From NCBI RefSeq assembly GCF_004000435.1, contig NZ_RBVZ01000010.1:28472-87121 (forward strand): a stretch of 58,650 nt of DNA. Reading direction: 5' to 3'. Source of the stretch: Alexandriicola marinus. Lineage in GTDB: Bacteria; Pseudomonadota; Alphaproteobacteria; Rhodobacterales; Rhodobacteraceae. The notes below the pieces were generated by a model. The model was not told the DNA's origin. It was given only the letters and a program-made list of their open reading frames with translations, and did not search any database. Shown here one piece after another: positions 50,697-58,650 of the stretch. Each line of letters opens with the position of its first letter. The first letter of the stretch is position 1. The position numbers and the translations under genes are program-made.

Positions 50697-52319
50697 ATGA
50701 AGGGTTTTGACTATATCATCGTGGGGTCCGGTTCGGCGGGCGCTGTTCTGGCCACGCGGCTGAGCGAAGATCGCGACGCTCGGGTTCTGGTGCTCGAGGC
50801 CGGGTCCCGGGACCGCGGGTTCTGGCTGAAGTTGCCGGTGGGTTATTTCAAGTCGATCTATGATCCGCGCCATTCGCACCTCTACAAGTCCCAGCCGGAC
50901 CCGGGCATTGCCGGGCGGCAGATGGATTGCCCGCGCGGGCGCGTCCTGGGCGGGTCAGGTGCGATCAACGGGCTGATCTTCATTCGCGGTCAAAAGGAAG
51001 ATTTCGACGATTGGCGCGATCTGGGTGCGGAAGGTTGGGGCTACCGCGATGTGCTGCCGCACTTTCGCAGCATCGAGACCTATGACGGCCCGCCCTCGCA
51101 ATATCGTGGGGCGCACGGGCCCATCAGGGTGCGCGACCTGCGCAATGACAATCCGGCCTGCACTGCGTGGCTGGAGGCCGCCGCACAATACGGGCTTCCG
51201 GGGAATCCGGATTTCAACGGTGAAAAGGCCGGGGGGATCGGGCGATATCAGCTGACGCTGGATGGGCATTGGCGTTCGAGCGCGGGGCGCTCGATGCTCA
51301 AACCGGCGCTGTCGCGGCCCAACCTGACGCTGGAGTTGCGCGCGCGCGTGACCGGCCTGATCCGGCAGGGCTCCCGGATCACCGGCGTGCGTTATCTTCA
51401 GGACGGCGCCGAACACGAGGCGCATGCGGATGCCGAGGTGATCCTGAGCGCGGGCTCTGTCCAGTCTCCGCAGATCCTGCAATTGTCGGGCATCGGTCCG
51501 GCCGAACTGCTGCGCGCCCACGGGATCAGCGTCGTCCATGACGCGCCCGGGGTGGGGGAAAACCTGCAAGATCATCTGCAGCTGCGCACGATCGTGACAT
51601 TGGCCGACAAACGCGAGTCGCTGAATTCACAGGTCCGCAGCCCTCTGGGCCTTGCGCGGATGGGGCTGGACTGGCTGCTGGCGCAACGCGGCCCGCTGAC
51701 GGTGGGCGCGGGTCAGGTGGGCGGTGCGATGTCGACGAAATACGCCACGGGCGACCGTCCCGACCTGCAGCTGTTCGTCATGCCGCTGAGCGTCGACAAA
51801 CCCGGCACGCCACTTCACCGCTATCCGGGCTTCACGACCTCGTTCTGGCAATGTCACCCCGAAAGCCGCGGCTCGGTGCGCATCACCGGGACAGATCCGT
51901 TGGCCGACCCAGAAATCCGTCTGAATTATCTCAGCACCCGGCGCGATTGCGACGTGATCGTCGAAGGCCTGCGCATCGTGCGCGAGATCTACAACCAGCC
52001 CGGTTTCCGGGATCGCTGGACCAAGGAGATCGTCCCCGGCGCTCAACACCAGAGTTATGAAGAGATCCTCGCGGCCGCCCGCGCCATGTCGAGCACGGTC
52101 TATCATCTGGTGGGCACATGCCGCATGGGGCGCGATCCCGGCGCCGTCGTCGACCCTGACCTGCGCGTCAACGGGGTCGATGGACTTCGTGTCGTTGACG
52201 CGTCGGTGATGCCCAAGATCACCTCGGCCAATACGAATGCGGCCACGTTGATGATTGCCGAGAAGGCGGCTGCCCTTATCCGGGCCGGCACATCCCCGCA
52301 TGACGCAGATCGTTCATGA
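50697..52319 (+). CDS. GMC-family (choline dehydrogenase-like) FAD oxidoreductase
   Basis: The protein has 540 residues: FAD motif IIVGSGSAGAVLATRL, GMC signature 1 GRVLGGSGAINGLIF, signature 2 SAGSVQSPQILQLSGIG, the catalytic His in VYHLVGTCRMG and Asn in SANTNAATLMIAEK. It oxidises a primary alcohol, polyol or sugar alcohol. The start is one of two adjacent ATGs (50694, 50697) after AAAGGGGGG; the second has better spacing. Its stop overlaps the end of the convergent phosphorylase gene by 6 nt. Confidence 0.92.
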   Translation: MKGFDYIIVGSGSAGAVLATRLSEDRDARVLVLEAGSRDRGFWLKLPVGYFKSIYDPRHSHLYKSQPDPGIAGRQMDCPRGRVLGGSGAINGLIFIRGQKEDFDDWRDLGAEGWGYRDVLPHFRSIETYDGPPSQYRGAHGPIRVRDLRNDNPACTAWLEAAAQYGLPGNPDFNGEKAGGIGRYQLTLDGHWRSSAGRSMLKPALSRPNLTLELRARVTGLIRQGSRITGVRYLQDGAEHEAHADAEVILSAGSVQSPQILQLSGIGPAELLRAHGISVVHDAPGVGENLQDHLQLRTIVTLADKRESLNSQVRSPLGLARMGLDWLLAQRGPLTVGAGQVGGAMSTKYATGDRPDLQLFVMPLSVDKPGTPLHRYPGFTTSFWQCHPESRGSVRITGTDPLADPEIRLNYLSTRRDCDVIVEGLRIVREIYNQPGFRDRWTKEIVPGAQHQSYEEILAAARAMSSTVYHLVGTCRMGRDPGAVVDPDLRVNGVDGLRVVDASVMPKITSANTNAATLMIAEKAAALIRAGTSPHDADRS

Positions 52320-53081
52320 TCCCGATGTGTCATCCGCCGAGGCCGCCTGCGCGATTTCAAGCGCAACCTCGAACACCGCGTCATTCGAACGTTTCAACAG
52401 TGCAGCCGCCTCGGGGGGCAGGGGATCGTTGAAGGTGCGGCCCTCGAACAGCTGATCCCACACCGACACCAGCGACACCGTCCGCGCGCCGAACCTGTCG
52501 GCAACCGCGACCACCGCCGAGGTTTCCATGTCGATCGTGGCGATACCCTCGCGCGCCCATTGCATGCACATCTCGTCGGATTGGGCAAACAGGCTGGGCC
52601 ATGTCAGGTGCCGTGTGCGTTGGGTGGTGATGCCGCGTCGGTTGAAAAAGCGTTCCGCCGCGGCGACAAGCCCCGGATCGGTATGGACGCTGTCCCCGGC
52701 GCCATAATGTTGCGACACCCCATCGCGCGCCACACATTCGACAGGCAGGGCCACGACCCCGGTCGTCGCATCCTGATCCAGCGATCCGCAGGTTCCGATC
52801 TGTATCATCACATCGGTGCCCAGCTGTGCGAATACATGCGCCGGCTCGACCGCCCGCGCAGCCCCGTAGGCGCAGCAATAGGCGATCGTGAGCCCGTTCC
52901 AATCCCCGATGAACATGTCCGGGAAGGCAAGTTCCTTGACGTTGTCCAGTTGGCTCAAACGCGCCTCGGTCGCAGCCTCGCGCCACCATGTCCCTTCAAG
53001 GATCAGGGCGGCCGGTTCATCGCCCTTGCCGAGGCCAAGCGCGTCACGCCAATGCTGTTCGGTATAATCTAGGATGGCCAT
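52314..53081 (-). CDS. Nucleoside phosphorylase family (PNP_UDP_1) protein
   Basis: The protein has 255 residues. Family marks are VMIQIGTCGSLD for the phosphate/ribose site and TIDMETSAVVAVA, where Glu holds the ribose. It is similar to uridine phosphorylase or purine nucleoside phosphorylase; AMP nucleosidase-like activity cannot be excluded. It would split a nucleoside to base and ribose-1-phosphate, complementing the nucleoside hydrolase at 48338. Confidence 0.88.
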   Translation of the reverse strand: MAILDYTEQHWRDALGLGKGDEPAALILEGTWWREAATEARLSQLDNVKELAFPDMFIGDWNGLTIAYCCAYGAARAVEPAHVFAQLGTDVMIQIGTCGSLDQDATTGVVALPVECVARDGVSQHYGAGDSVHTDPGLVAAAERFFNRRGITTQRTRHLTWPSLFAQSDEMCMQWAREGIATIDMETSAVVAVADRFGARTVSLVSVWDQLFEGRTFNDPLPPEAAALLKRSNDAVFEVALEIAQAASADDTSGS

Positions 53082-53518
53082 GGATCACGCGGGATTGGAA
53101 GTCTGTGCCTGAGGTCTGATCAGACCATGCCGCGTTGGCCCGCGAATGTCATCCGTCATCGGTCCGGCTCCGCCAGATCGCCGGTCTCGGGCCGGCTTTC
53201 CCGACTGACGAGAGCGCCCAGAGACAGGAGCTGCATTCTGCCTTCTCAGGGCAACGCAGACTCCGCTCCTCAAGATTTCCGAGGGTTTCCAGCCACTTGC
53301 CTCTTTCGGCGTCAGAGAAGAATTTTCAGACGGGACAGGAAACGGAATGCCGCAATTGGAGCGTGTTCCAACCGGTCATCCAACCAATAAGACCCCGAGA
53401 TCGGGCACCGCCCGGTTTGCCGACACACTCCGCCCGAATTCGAAGTTGAACTCGCTGCAGGCCAATCGGCTTCCGACCGACACGCGTTGTTTCATTACTG
53501 GCATCTGGGGAAAGTAAG
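53082..53518. other. Intergenic region between phosphorylase and tRNA-Glu
   Basis: These 437 nt hold several short open frames on both strands but none with a ribosome site, coding character or recognisable family. I see no integrase, att-like duplication of the tRNA 3' end or repeat, so no genomic island boundary can be claimed. Confidence 0.5.
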
Positions 53519-53593
53519 TGGCAGCCCGTAGGGGAATCGAACCCCTCTTTCCAGGTTGAAAACCTGGCGTCCTAACCGATAGACGAACGGGCC
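53519..53593 (-). tRNA. tRNA-Glu (anticodon TTC)
   Basis: Read on the minus strand the sequence starts GGCCCGTTCGTC and ends CTACGGGCTGCCA. The acceptor stem pairs GGCCCGT with ACGGGCT (one G-U pair at the end). The anticodon arm is CCAGG-TTTTCAA-CCTGG with TTC at the centre, and the T arm is GAGGGGTTCGATTCCCCT. The CCA end is encoded. Anticodon TTC decodes GAA/GAG. A CCGGTT/AACCGG hairpin (53597-53612) lies immediately 5'. Confidence 0.95.
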
Positions 53594-53705
53594 AAGCCGG
53601 TTGGTGAACCGGTGTTTAGGCAAAGCCGCGGGGTCGCGCAAGAGGATTCGATCCAAAAATCCGGCCTGTCGCACTTGTTTTTCGGGCGGGGGTCCCGGGC
53701 GGGGG

Positions 53706-55469
53706 TCAGCCGGGGTCGGCGGCGTCCTCGAGACGGAGCTGAACGCTCTGTCGACCCTGCCAGGTGTTGATCTCGATTCGGCCCGCGAGATGGGCCCTGT
53801 GGCCGCGACGGGCCTCGAGGAAGGGGCCAAGGGGCGTATCCATCGCGCCGAACGCGATGGCATCGAGGCGCGCGCCCAAGCCGTCGCCGAAGCCGATCTT
53901 GAGATGCCCGGTGCCGACCTGACGGGTCGACTGGATCATCACATCGGGGAAGGCAAATCTCGGGGCCGGGGCGCCTGCGCCAAAGGGGCCCGCCTGTTCG
54001 ATCTGATCGACCAGTTCCACGGTCGCGGCCCCCGGCATCAGAACCGCGTCGATGCGCAGATCGGCGGGGCCGAGGGCATCGGCGCCCTGACGTGCCAGAA
54101 GCGCGCCGATCCTGTCCATTGCGGCCTCGAGCGTGTCGCGGGCCACGGTCAGGCCCGCCGCCATCTTGTGCCCGCCGCCCTTGATCAGGAGGCCCTCGGC
54201 CGCGGTCTTCTGGATGACGGCGCCCAGATCGATGCCCGAGACGGACCGGCCGGAGCCCTTTCCTTCCTCGCCGTCGAAGCCGATGACGATGGCCGGGCGG
54301 TTCGTCGCCTCCTTGAGGCGGGCGGCCACGATCCCCACGACGCCGGGATGCCAGCCCTCGCCTGCGGCCCAGACAAGCGGCCCGTCCAGACCGCGTTCCT
54401 CGGCCTGGGCGAGGGCCGCGTCGCGGACGGCGGTTTCGATCTCCCGGCGCTCGGCGTTCAGCTCGTGGAGCCGTTCGGCGATGCTCGCCGCCTCGTGCGG
54501 GTCGGCAGTGGACAGGAGCCGGGCGCCCAGATCGGCCTTGCCGATGCGACCCCCGGCGTTCACGCGCGGGCCCAGCATGTAGCCAAGGTGATACGCCTTG
54601 GGCGCGGTATCGAGCCCCGCCACATCCGACAGTGCCACGAGGCCGGCCCGTGCGCGTCGGGCCATCACGGCAAGCCCCTGCCGGACAAAGGCGCGGTTCA
54701 CACCGTGAAGCGGCGCCACGTCCGCGACGGTGGCAAGCGCGACCAGATCCAGAAGCGACATCAGGTCGGGCCCCGCCTTGCCCTCAGACCGCAATTGCCG
54801 ATTGGCCTCGACCAGCATCAGGAAGACCACGCCTGCGGCACAGAGATGGCCCAGATCGCCGGGCTCGTCCTGCCGGTTGGGGTTCACCACGGCCAGCGCC
54901 GGCGGCAGAGTCTCGCCGCCCAGGTGATGGTCGAGCACGACCACATCGGCGCCCCTCGCCGCCGCGATCGGGCCGTGGCTCAGCGTGCCGCAATCGACGC
55001 AGACGATCAGGTCGTGATCGCGGGCGAGCATCGCCATCGCCTCGTCATTGGGGCCATAGCCCTCGTCGATCCGGTCCGGAACATAGAGCGTGGCGCCATG
55101 TCCCTGATCGCGCAGCCATGTCAGGAGCAGGGCGGCGGAGGCGCCGCCGTCGACATCGTAATCGGCGAAGATCGCGATCCGTTCCCGCCCGCTCAGCGCA
55201 GCAAGGATACGGGACGCGGCCCGCCCCATGTCCTTGAGCTGCGCAGGATCGGGAAGAAGATCGCGCAGGGTGGGGGACAGGAACGCCTCGGCCTCGGGTG
55301 CCGCGATCCCGCGCCGGGCGAGGATGCGGCACAGGGCCGGGGGCAGGGCCGTGGCCTGCGCCATCTGTTCGGCCAGCCTGTCTTCGTCGATCGACGGCCC
55401 GGTCCAGCGCCGCCCCGTGACAGAGCGCGCAACGCCCAGAAACCCGTCCATATCCAGTGTATCGGCCAT
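53706..55469 (-). CDS. recJ: Single-stranded-DNA exonuclease RecJ
   Basis: The protein has 587 residues. DHH-family motifs appear in order: IFADYDVDGGAS, VCVDCGT, VVLDHHLGG, and the DHHA1-type GGGHKMAAGL followed by an OB-fold C-terminus. RecJ degrades 5' single strands in recombination and mismatch repair. The ATG at 55469 is used; a GTG two codons upstream is possible. Confidence 0.95.
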   Translation of the reverse strand: MADTLDMDGFLGVARSVTGRRWTGPSIDEDRLAEQMAQATALPPALCRILARRGIAAPEAEAFLSPTLRDLLPDPAQLKDMGRAASRILAALSGRERIAIFADYDVDGGASAALLLTWLRDQGHGATLYVPDRIDEGYGPNDEAMAMLARDHDLIVCVDCGTLSHGPIAAARGADVVVLDHHLGGETLPPALAVVNPNRQDEPGDLGHLCAAGVVFLMLVEANRQLRSEGKAGPDLMSLLDLVALATVADVAPLHGVNRAFVRQGLAVMARRARAGLVALSDVAGLDTAPKAYHLGYMLGPRVNAGGRIGKADLGARLLSTADPHEAASIAERLHELNAERREIETAVRDAALAQAEERGLDGPLVWAAGEGWHPGVVGIVAARLKEATNRPAIVIGFDGEEGKGSGRSVSGIDLGAVIQKTAAEGLLIKGGGHKMAAGLTVARDTLEAAMDRIGALLARQGADALGPADLRIDAVLMPGAATVELVDQIEQAGPFGAGAPAPRFAFPDVMIQSTRQVGTGHLKIGFGDGLGARLDAIAFGAMDTPLGPFLEARRGHRAHLAGRIEINTWQGRQSVQLRLEDAADPG

Positions 55470-55548
55470 GCGCACACACTAGGGCTGGACCAAAGGATTC
55501 GCCATGCCCTTTGGTCGGCGCGGTCGGATTTCTACAGGAAGAACCCGA

Positions 55549-56511
55549 TCAATCGAGCGGGTGACGATAGACCATGCGCCGGACAGACCCGGTCTTGGAG
55601 CGCATCAGGATCGTCTCGGCTGTGACATAGCCCGGCTCGCGCTTGATCCCCGGCAGCAGCGATCCGTCGGTGACGCCGGTCGCCGAAAAGATCACGTCGC
55701 CCGTCACCATGTCGTCGCGGGTATAGACCTGCTCGAAATTGGTGATGCCGGCCTTGCGGGCGCGGTCGCGTTCGTCATCGTTGCGGAACATCAGCTTGCC
55801 GAAGATCTGGCCGCCCATGCATTTCAGGGCAGCGGCCGCAAGAACACCCTCGGGCGCGCCGCCCGATCCCATGTACATGTCGATGCCCGTCAGGTGCGGC
55901 TCTGCGCAATGCATCACGCCGGCCACGTCACCGTCGGTGATCAGCCGGATCGCGGCCCCGGTCGAGCGGATCTCGGCGATCATCTCTTCGTGGCGGGGCC
56001 GTTCGAGAACGCAGACGGTGATATCGCTGACCGAGCAGCCCTTGGCCGCGGCAAGGGCTGAGACACGCTCGGCCGGGCTCATGGCCAATGTCACGACACC
56101 CGGTTTGAACCCGGGGCCGATGGCCAGCTTTTCCATATAGACATCAGGCGCATGAAGCAGCGTGCCGCGCGGTGCCATGGCGATCACGGCAAGCGCATTG
56201 GGCATGTCCTTAGCCGTCAGTGTCGTACCTTCCAGAGGATCGAGCGCGATATCGACCGACGGGCCTTTGCCGTCGCCGACCTCTTCTCCGATGTAAAGCA
56301 TCGGTGCCTCGTCCCGCTCGCCTTCGCCGATCACGACGACGCCCTGGATGTCGAGGTGATTGAGCTGGGTCCGCATGGCATCGACCGCGGCCTGATCCGC
56401 GGCCTTTTCATCGCCCCGGCCGATCAATGGCGCGCAGGCAATCGCCGCGGCTTCGGAGACGCGGGCAAGACCAAGAGACAACAGGCGGTCGTGAAATTCG
56501 GGGGATGCCAT
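55549..56511 (-). CDS. glpX: Class II fructose-1,6-bisphosphatase GlpX
   Basis: The protein has 320 residues with the class II motifs VVIGEGERDEAPML, DIALDPLEGTTL and YMGSGGAPEGVLAAAAL. It removes the 1-phosphate of fructose-1,6-bisphosphate in gluconeogenesis (some also act on sedoheptulose bisphosphate). ATG at 56511 follows AAAGG; the open frame continues 10 codons upstream without family similarity. It lies between hom and recJ in the same direction. Confidence 0.95.
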   Translation of the reverse strand: MASPEFHDRLLSLGLARVSEAAAIACAPLIGRGDEKAADQAAVDAMRTQLNHLDIQGVVVIGEGERDEAPMLYIGEEVGDGKGPSVDIALDPLEGTTLTAKDMPNALAVIAMAPRGTLLHAPDVYMEKLAIGPGFKPGVVTLAMSPAERVSALAAAKGCSVSDITVCVLERPRHEEMIAEIRSTGAAIRLITDGDVAGVMHCAEPHLTGIDMYMGSGGAPEGVLAAAALKCMGGQIFGKLMFRNDDERDRARKAGITNFEQVYTRDDMVTGDVIFSATGVTDGSLLPGIKREPGYVTAETILMRSKTGSVRRMVYRHPLD

Positions 56512-56636
56512 GGGATACCTTTCTGGATCATTCGGGCGCACCTAGCTTCAGCCATGCTCGGGTGACAAGCGTGTGAACGCTAACGCCGGGTCATTTCCGC
56601 GCAAGTGCTGCGCAATTGACCATTTTGGCCGCTCCG

Positions 56637-57941
56637 TCAGACATCCTCGATGCGGATCGCCACCGGTGTGTCGACCAGAACGCCGGTTCCCTCGAAGGCC
56701 ATCATCGCCTCGTCCAGCGCGGAGCTTGTCGTCTTGTGGGTGACGATCAGCACCGGGGCGGTCGTGTCCTGATGTCCGTACTGGCGCATCCGGTCGATGG
56801 AAATGCCGGCCTCGCCAAGCGCACTCGCGATCTTGGCCAGAGCACCGGGTTTGTCGACAAGGTGCATCCGCAGATAATAGGGCGCGGCCAGTGTCGCGCG
56901 TGCCGCGCGCGCCTTGCGCAGGGTGCTGGCCGGCTGTCCGAAGGTCGGCAGACGCACGCCGCGCGCGATATCGAGGATATCGGCCATCACGGCGCTTGCC
57001 GTCGGGCCTTCGCCGGCGCCCGCACCGCGCAGCACGATCTGGCCGACGGCGTCCCCCTCGAGGACGACCATGTTCGTGCCGCCCTGCAATTGCCCCAGCG
57101 GCGACGAGGCTGGCACGAGGCAGGGGCTCATCCGCTGTTCAAGACCGCGTCCCGTCATCTGGGCCACGCCCAGCAGCTTGATCTTGTAGCCCATGTCGTC
57201 GGCGGCGCGGATATCCTCGATCGTGATCGAGCCGATGCCCTCAAGTTCGACCGCGCCGAAATCGACCTGCGTTCCAAAGGCGATCGAGGCCAGTAGTGCC
57301 AGCTTGTGTCCCGCGTCGATCCCGCCCACGTCAAGGTTGGGATCGGCCTCGAGAAAGCCAAGGGCGTCGGCCTCGGCAAAGACCTCATCATAGGGCAGAC
57401 CGGCATCCTCCATCCGGGTCAGGATGTAGTTGCAGGTGCCGTTCATCACGCCCATGACCCGGGCGATCTCGTTCCCGGCAAGGCCCTCGGTCAGCGACTT
57501 GATCACCGGGATGCCACCCGCAACGGCCGCTTCGAACCGGATGACGCTGCCTGCGCCTTCGGCCTGCAGCGCAAGCTCCTGTCCGTGGATCGCGAGAAGC
57601 GCCTTGTTGGCGGTCACCACGTCCTTGCCGGCCGCAAGGGCGGCCTCGGTCGCGGCCTTGGCCGGGCCGTCGGAGCCGCCCATCAATTCGACAAAGATAT
57701 CGACATCGTCGCGGCCGGCCAGAACCACGGCATCGTCTTCCCAGTCATAGGGCCCGATATCGACGCCGCGTTCCTTGTCGCGGCTGCGGGCCGATACCGC
57801 AGAGATCGTGATCTCGCGCCCGGTGCGGGCGGCAAGCAGTTCGGCCTGGCTTTGGACGATCTTGATCACCCCCGTGCCGACAGTGCCAAGCCCCGCGATA
57901 CCAAGGCGAAGTGGGGATGCGGATGCGCTGGTCTTGGACAT
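56637..57941 (-). CDS. hom: Homoserine dehydrogenase
   Basis: The protein has 434 residues: NAD(P)-binding GIAGLGTVGTGV, the catalytic region GVMNGTCNYIL and EADPNLDVGGIDAGHKL, and a C-terminal ACT domain (LRMHLVDKPGALAKIA) for threonine feedback. It reduces aspartate semialdehyde to homoserine in threonine/methionine synthesis. Confidence 0.96.
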   Translation of the reverse strand: MSKTSASASPLRLGIAGLGTVGTGVIKIVQSQAELLAARTGREITISAVSARSRDKERGVDIGPYDWEDDAVVLAGRDDVDIFVELMGGSDGPAKAATEAALAAGKDVVTANKALLAIHGQELALQAEGAGSVIRFEAAVAGGIPVIKSLTEGLAGNEIARVMGVMNGTCNYILTRMEDAGLPYDEVFAEADALGFLEADPNLDVGGIDAGHKLALLASIAFGTQVDFGAVELEGIGSITIEDIRAADDMGYKIKLLGVAQMTGRGLEQRMSPCLVPASSPLGQLQGGTNMVVLEGDAVGQIVLRGAGAGEGPTASAVMADILDIARGVRLPTFGQPASTLRKARAARATLAAPYYLRMHLVDKPGALAKIASALGEAGISIDRMRQYGHQDTTAPVLIVTHKTTSSALDEAMMAFEGTGVLVDTPVAIRIEDV

Positions 57942-57998
57942 CTTGATGCTTTCTGATCAATTTCGGCACGAGGCTGTTACCCCGAAGCGGGAGCCAGA

Positions 57999-58304
57999 TC
58001 AACGCGCCCCCTGAAATGCCCCCAGATCTACCCCGCGTGCCATGCGCGTGCGTGTCGCCCCGTCGACAACCTGCCCCCGCAATGCGGCGGCCCGGGCCTC
58101 CAGCGCGGCGATGCGCGAGGCCGAGGGCTGCACCGGCTCCGATGCGACGGGGCCGCCTTGCAAAATATCGCTCAGCGGGACGAGCGCGGGCCACGGCGCC
58201 GCGCGTGCGCTTTCCGCCCCCGGGATGACCGGGTCTGGCCAGTCGCTGCAACCGGCGAGGGTGGCCATGACGACGAGCGGCAGGATTTGGCGGCGGGAGA
58301 TCAT
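57999..58304 (-). CDS. Small predicted lipoprotein, unknown function
   Basis: The protein has 101 residues. A short basic N-terminus (MISRRQ), hydrophobic stretch and lipobox LAGC at about residues 16-19 indicate an envelope lipoprotein. The rest is Ala/Pro-rich with a short helical segment (SRIAALEARAAALRGQVV) and no recognised domain. It is 57 nt upstream of hom in the same direction. Confidence 0.7.
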   Translation of the reverse strand: MISRRQILPLVVMATLAGCSDWPDPVIPGAESARAAPWPALVPLSDILQGGPVASEPVQPSASRIAALEARAAALRGQVVDGATRTRMARGVDLGAFQGAR

Positions 58305-58461
58305 GGCGGCGTCCGGGTTCAGATTGGCCAGACCCTAGGCCGAATGCGGCACGACGGGCAAGCGACCGCAGGTTGGCCGCGATCCGCGAAATGGGCGCAA
58401 GGGCTGGTCAGGCACCCACGATCCGGCGTATCGATCCCCGGTGACGCAAGGGGATGCGAGA

Positions 58462-58650
58462 ATGCTACTTGAGCCGGGCGAAGACGGGGTGATCCTGCGG
58501 CTGGAAGCCTCTGCCGGACGGCGTGGCTTTGCGATCCTTGTGCTTTATGCCCTTGGTGCGTTGTTGTTGTGGATCGCTTTCGCATATCCCCCCGCGCCCG
58601 TCTGGGCGATCTTTCTCGTCGGAATGGGCGTCCTGATGCTTGGGGGGGGG
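58462..58650 (+). CDS. N-terminal fragment of a small membrane protein, cut by window end
   Basis: The frame from the ATG at 58462 (GGGG about 8 nt upstream) reads MLLEPGEDGVILRLEASAGRR and then two hydrophobic helices without a stop to the window edge. An in-frame GTG at 58441 is an alternative start. The family is not recognised; codon pattern and helices support a real gene. Confidence 0.6.
   Translation, partial: MLLEPGEDGVILRLEASAGRRGFAILVLYALGALLLWIAFAYPPAPVWAIFLVGMGVLMLGGG

Noticed and set aside
53082-53593. tRNA-Glu as an integration site for a genomic island
   Set aside because: No integrase, no duplicated tRNA 3' end and no change in composition are visible; the left side is ordinary catabolic operons.
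53601-55625. 674-codon plus-strand frame
   Set aside because: Antisense to recJ with complete DHH motifs; no ribosome site or recognisable domain.
1-58650. CRISPR arrays, insertion sequences, prophage or toxin-antitoxin modules
   Set aside because: No regularly spaced repeats, transposase, integrase, phage structural or toxin-like genes were seen anywhere in the window.

Overview
The window is a high-GC, gene-dense stretch of chromosome that looks like a marine Rhodobacteraceae (Roseobacter-group) bacterium. This rests on a DMSP demethylase/acryloyl-CoA reductase pair (dmdA-acuI), alphaproteobacterial-looking housekeeping genes (recJ, glpX, hom, tRNA-Glu) at the right end, and an unusual number of solute importers (TRAP, BMP-type ABC, dipeptide-type ABC, spermidine/putrescine-type ABC). 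No species can be named. Almost everything between 1.3 and 53 kb is catabolic 'eat-what-you-find' accessory DNA organised in tight operons with 1-, 4- and 8-nt overlaps. I see no phage, transposon, plasmid or CRISPR features.

Layout. 1-5.7 kb: the end of an ABC1/AarF-like kinase, then a leftward acuI/dmdA/DUF1326/DUF2182 group and a divergent GntR regulator. 5.8-10.4 kb: an RpiR regulator, a perfect palindromic operator, a TRAP transporter and a racemase-fold protein lacking both expected cysteines. 10.4-18.5 kb: one leftward eight-gene operon encoding a stand-alone Rieske protein, a Rieske-less oxygenase catalytic subunit, a GST-like protein, a complete BMP-family purine-type ABC importer and guanine deaminase. 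Upstream of it lie a second (cytidine-deaminase-fold) deaminase, an acylphosphatase-like protein without its catalytic arginine, and a cytochrome c. 20.5-25.8 kb: creatininase-family hydrolase, ketopantoate-reductase-like protein, SDR, M20 peptidase and amidase. 26.2-35 kb: a dipeptide-type ABC importer bracketed by two paralogous isochorismatase-fold hydrolases, followed by a NicX-like dioxygenase and a DUF1185 protein. 35.1-38.3 kb: a leftward acyl-CoA synthetase, DUF35 protein and thiolase-fold protein lacking thiolase catalytic residues. 38.6-49.5 kb: a sugar operon (epimerase, two-subunit DhaK/DhaL kinase, class I LacD-like aldolase, GntR/UTRA regulator, fucose-isomerase-family protein, ABC importer, nucleoside hydrolase). 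49.5-53.1 kb: enolase-superfamily enzyme, GMC oxidoreductase and nucleoside phosphorylase. 53.5-58.6 kb: tRNA-Glu, recJ, glpX, hom, a small lipoprotein and the start of a membrane protein.

Two systems stand out. First, the 10.4-18.5 kb operon has the same unusual parts list as the NdmC/NdmD/NdmE caffeine N7-demethylase system (Rieske-less oxygenase, Rieske donor, GST-like partner), here translationally coupled to a purine importer and guanine deaminase. I infer a marine methylated-purine (perhaps 7-methylguanine or 7-methylxanthine) uptake and oxidative demethylation pathway. Second, the 38.6-49.5 kb operon contains every step expected for nucleoside or glycoside uptake, glycosidic cleavage, aldose-ketose isomerisation, epimerisation, 1-phosphorylation by a DhaKL-type kinase and aldol cleavage to DHAP plus an aldehyde. 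The exact sugar is unknown.

All calls come from reading translations and motifs by eye. No database search was run, so family assignments are firmer than substrate assignments.
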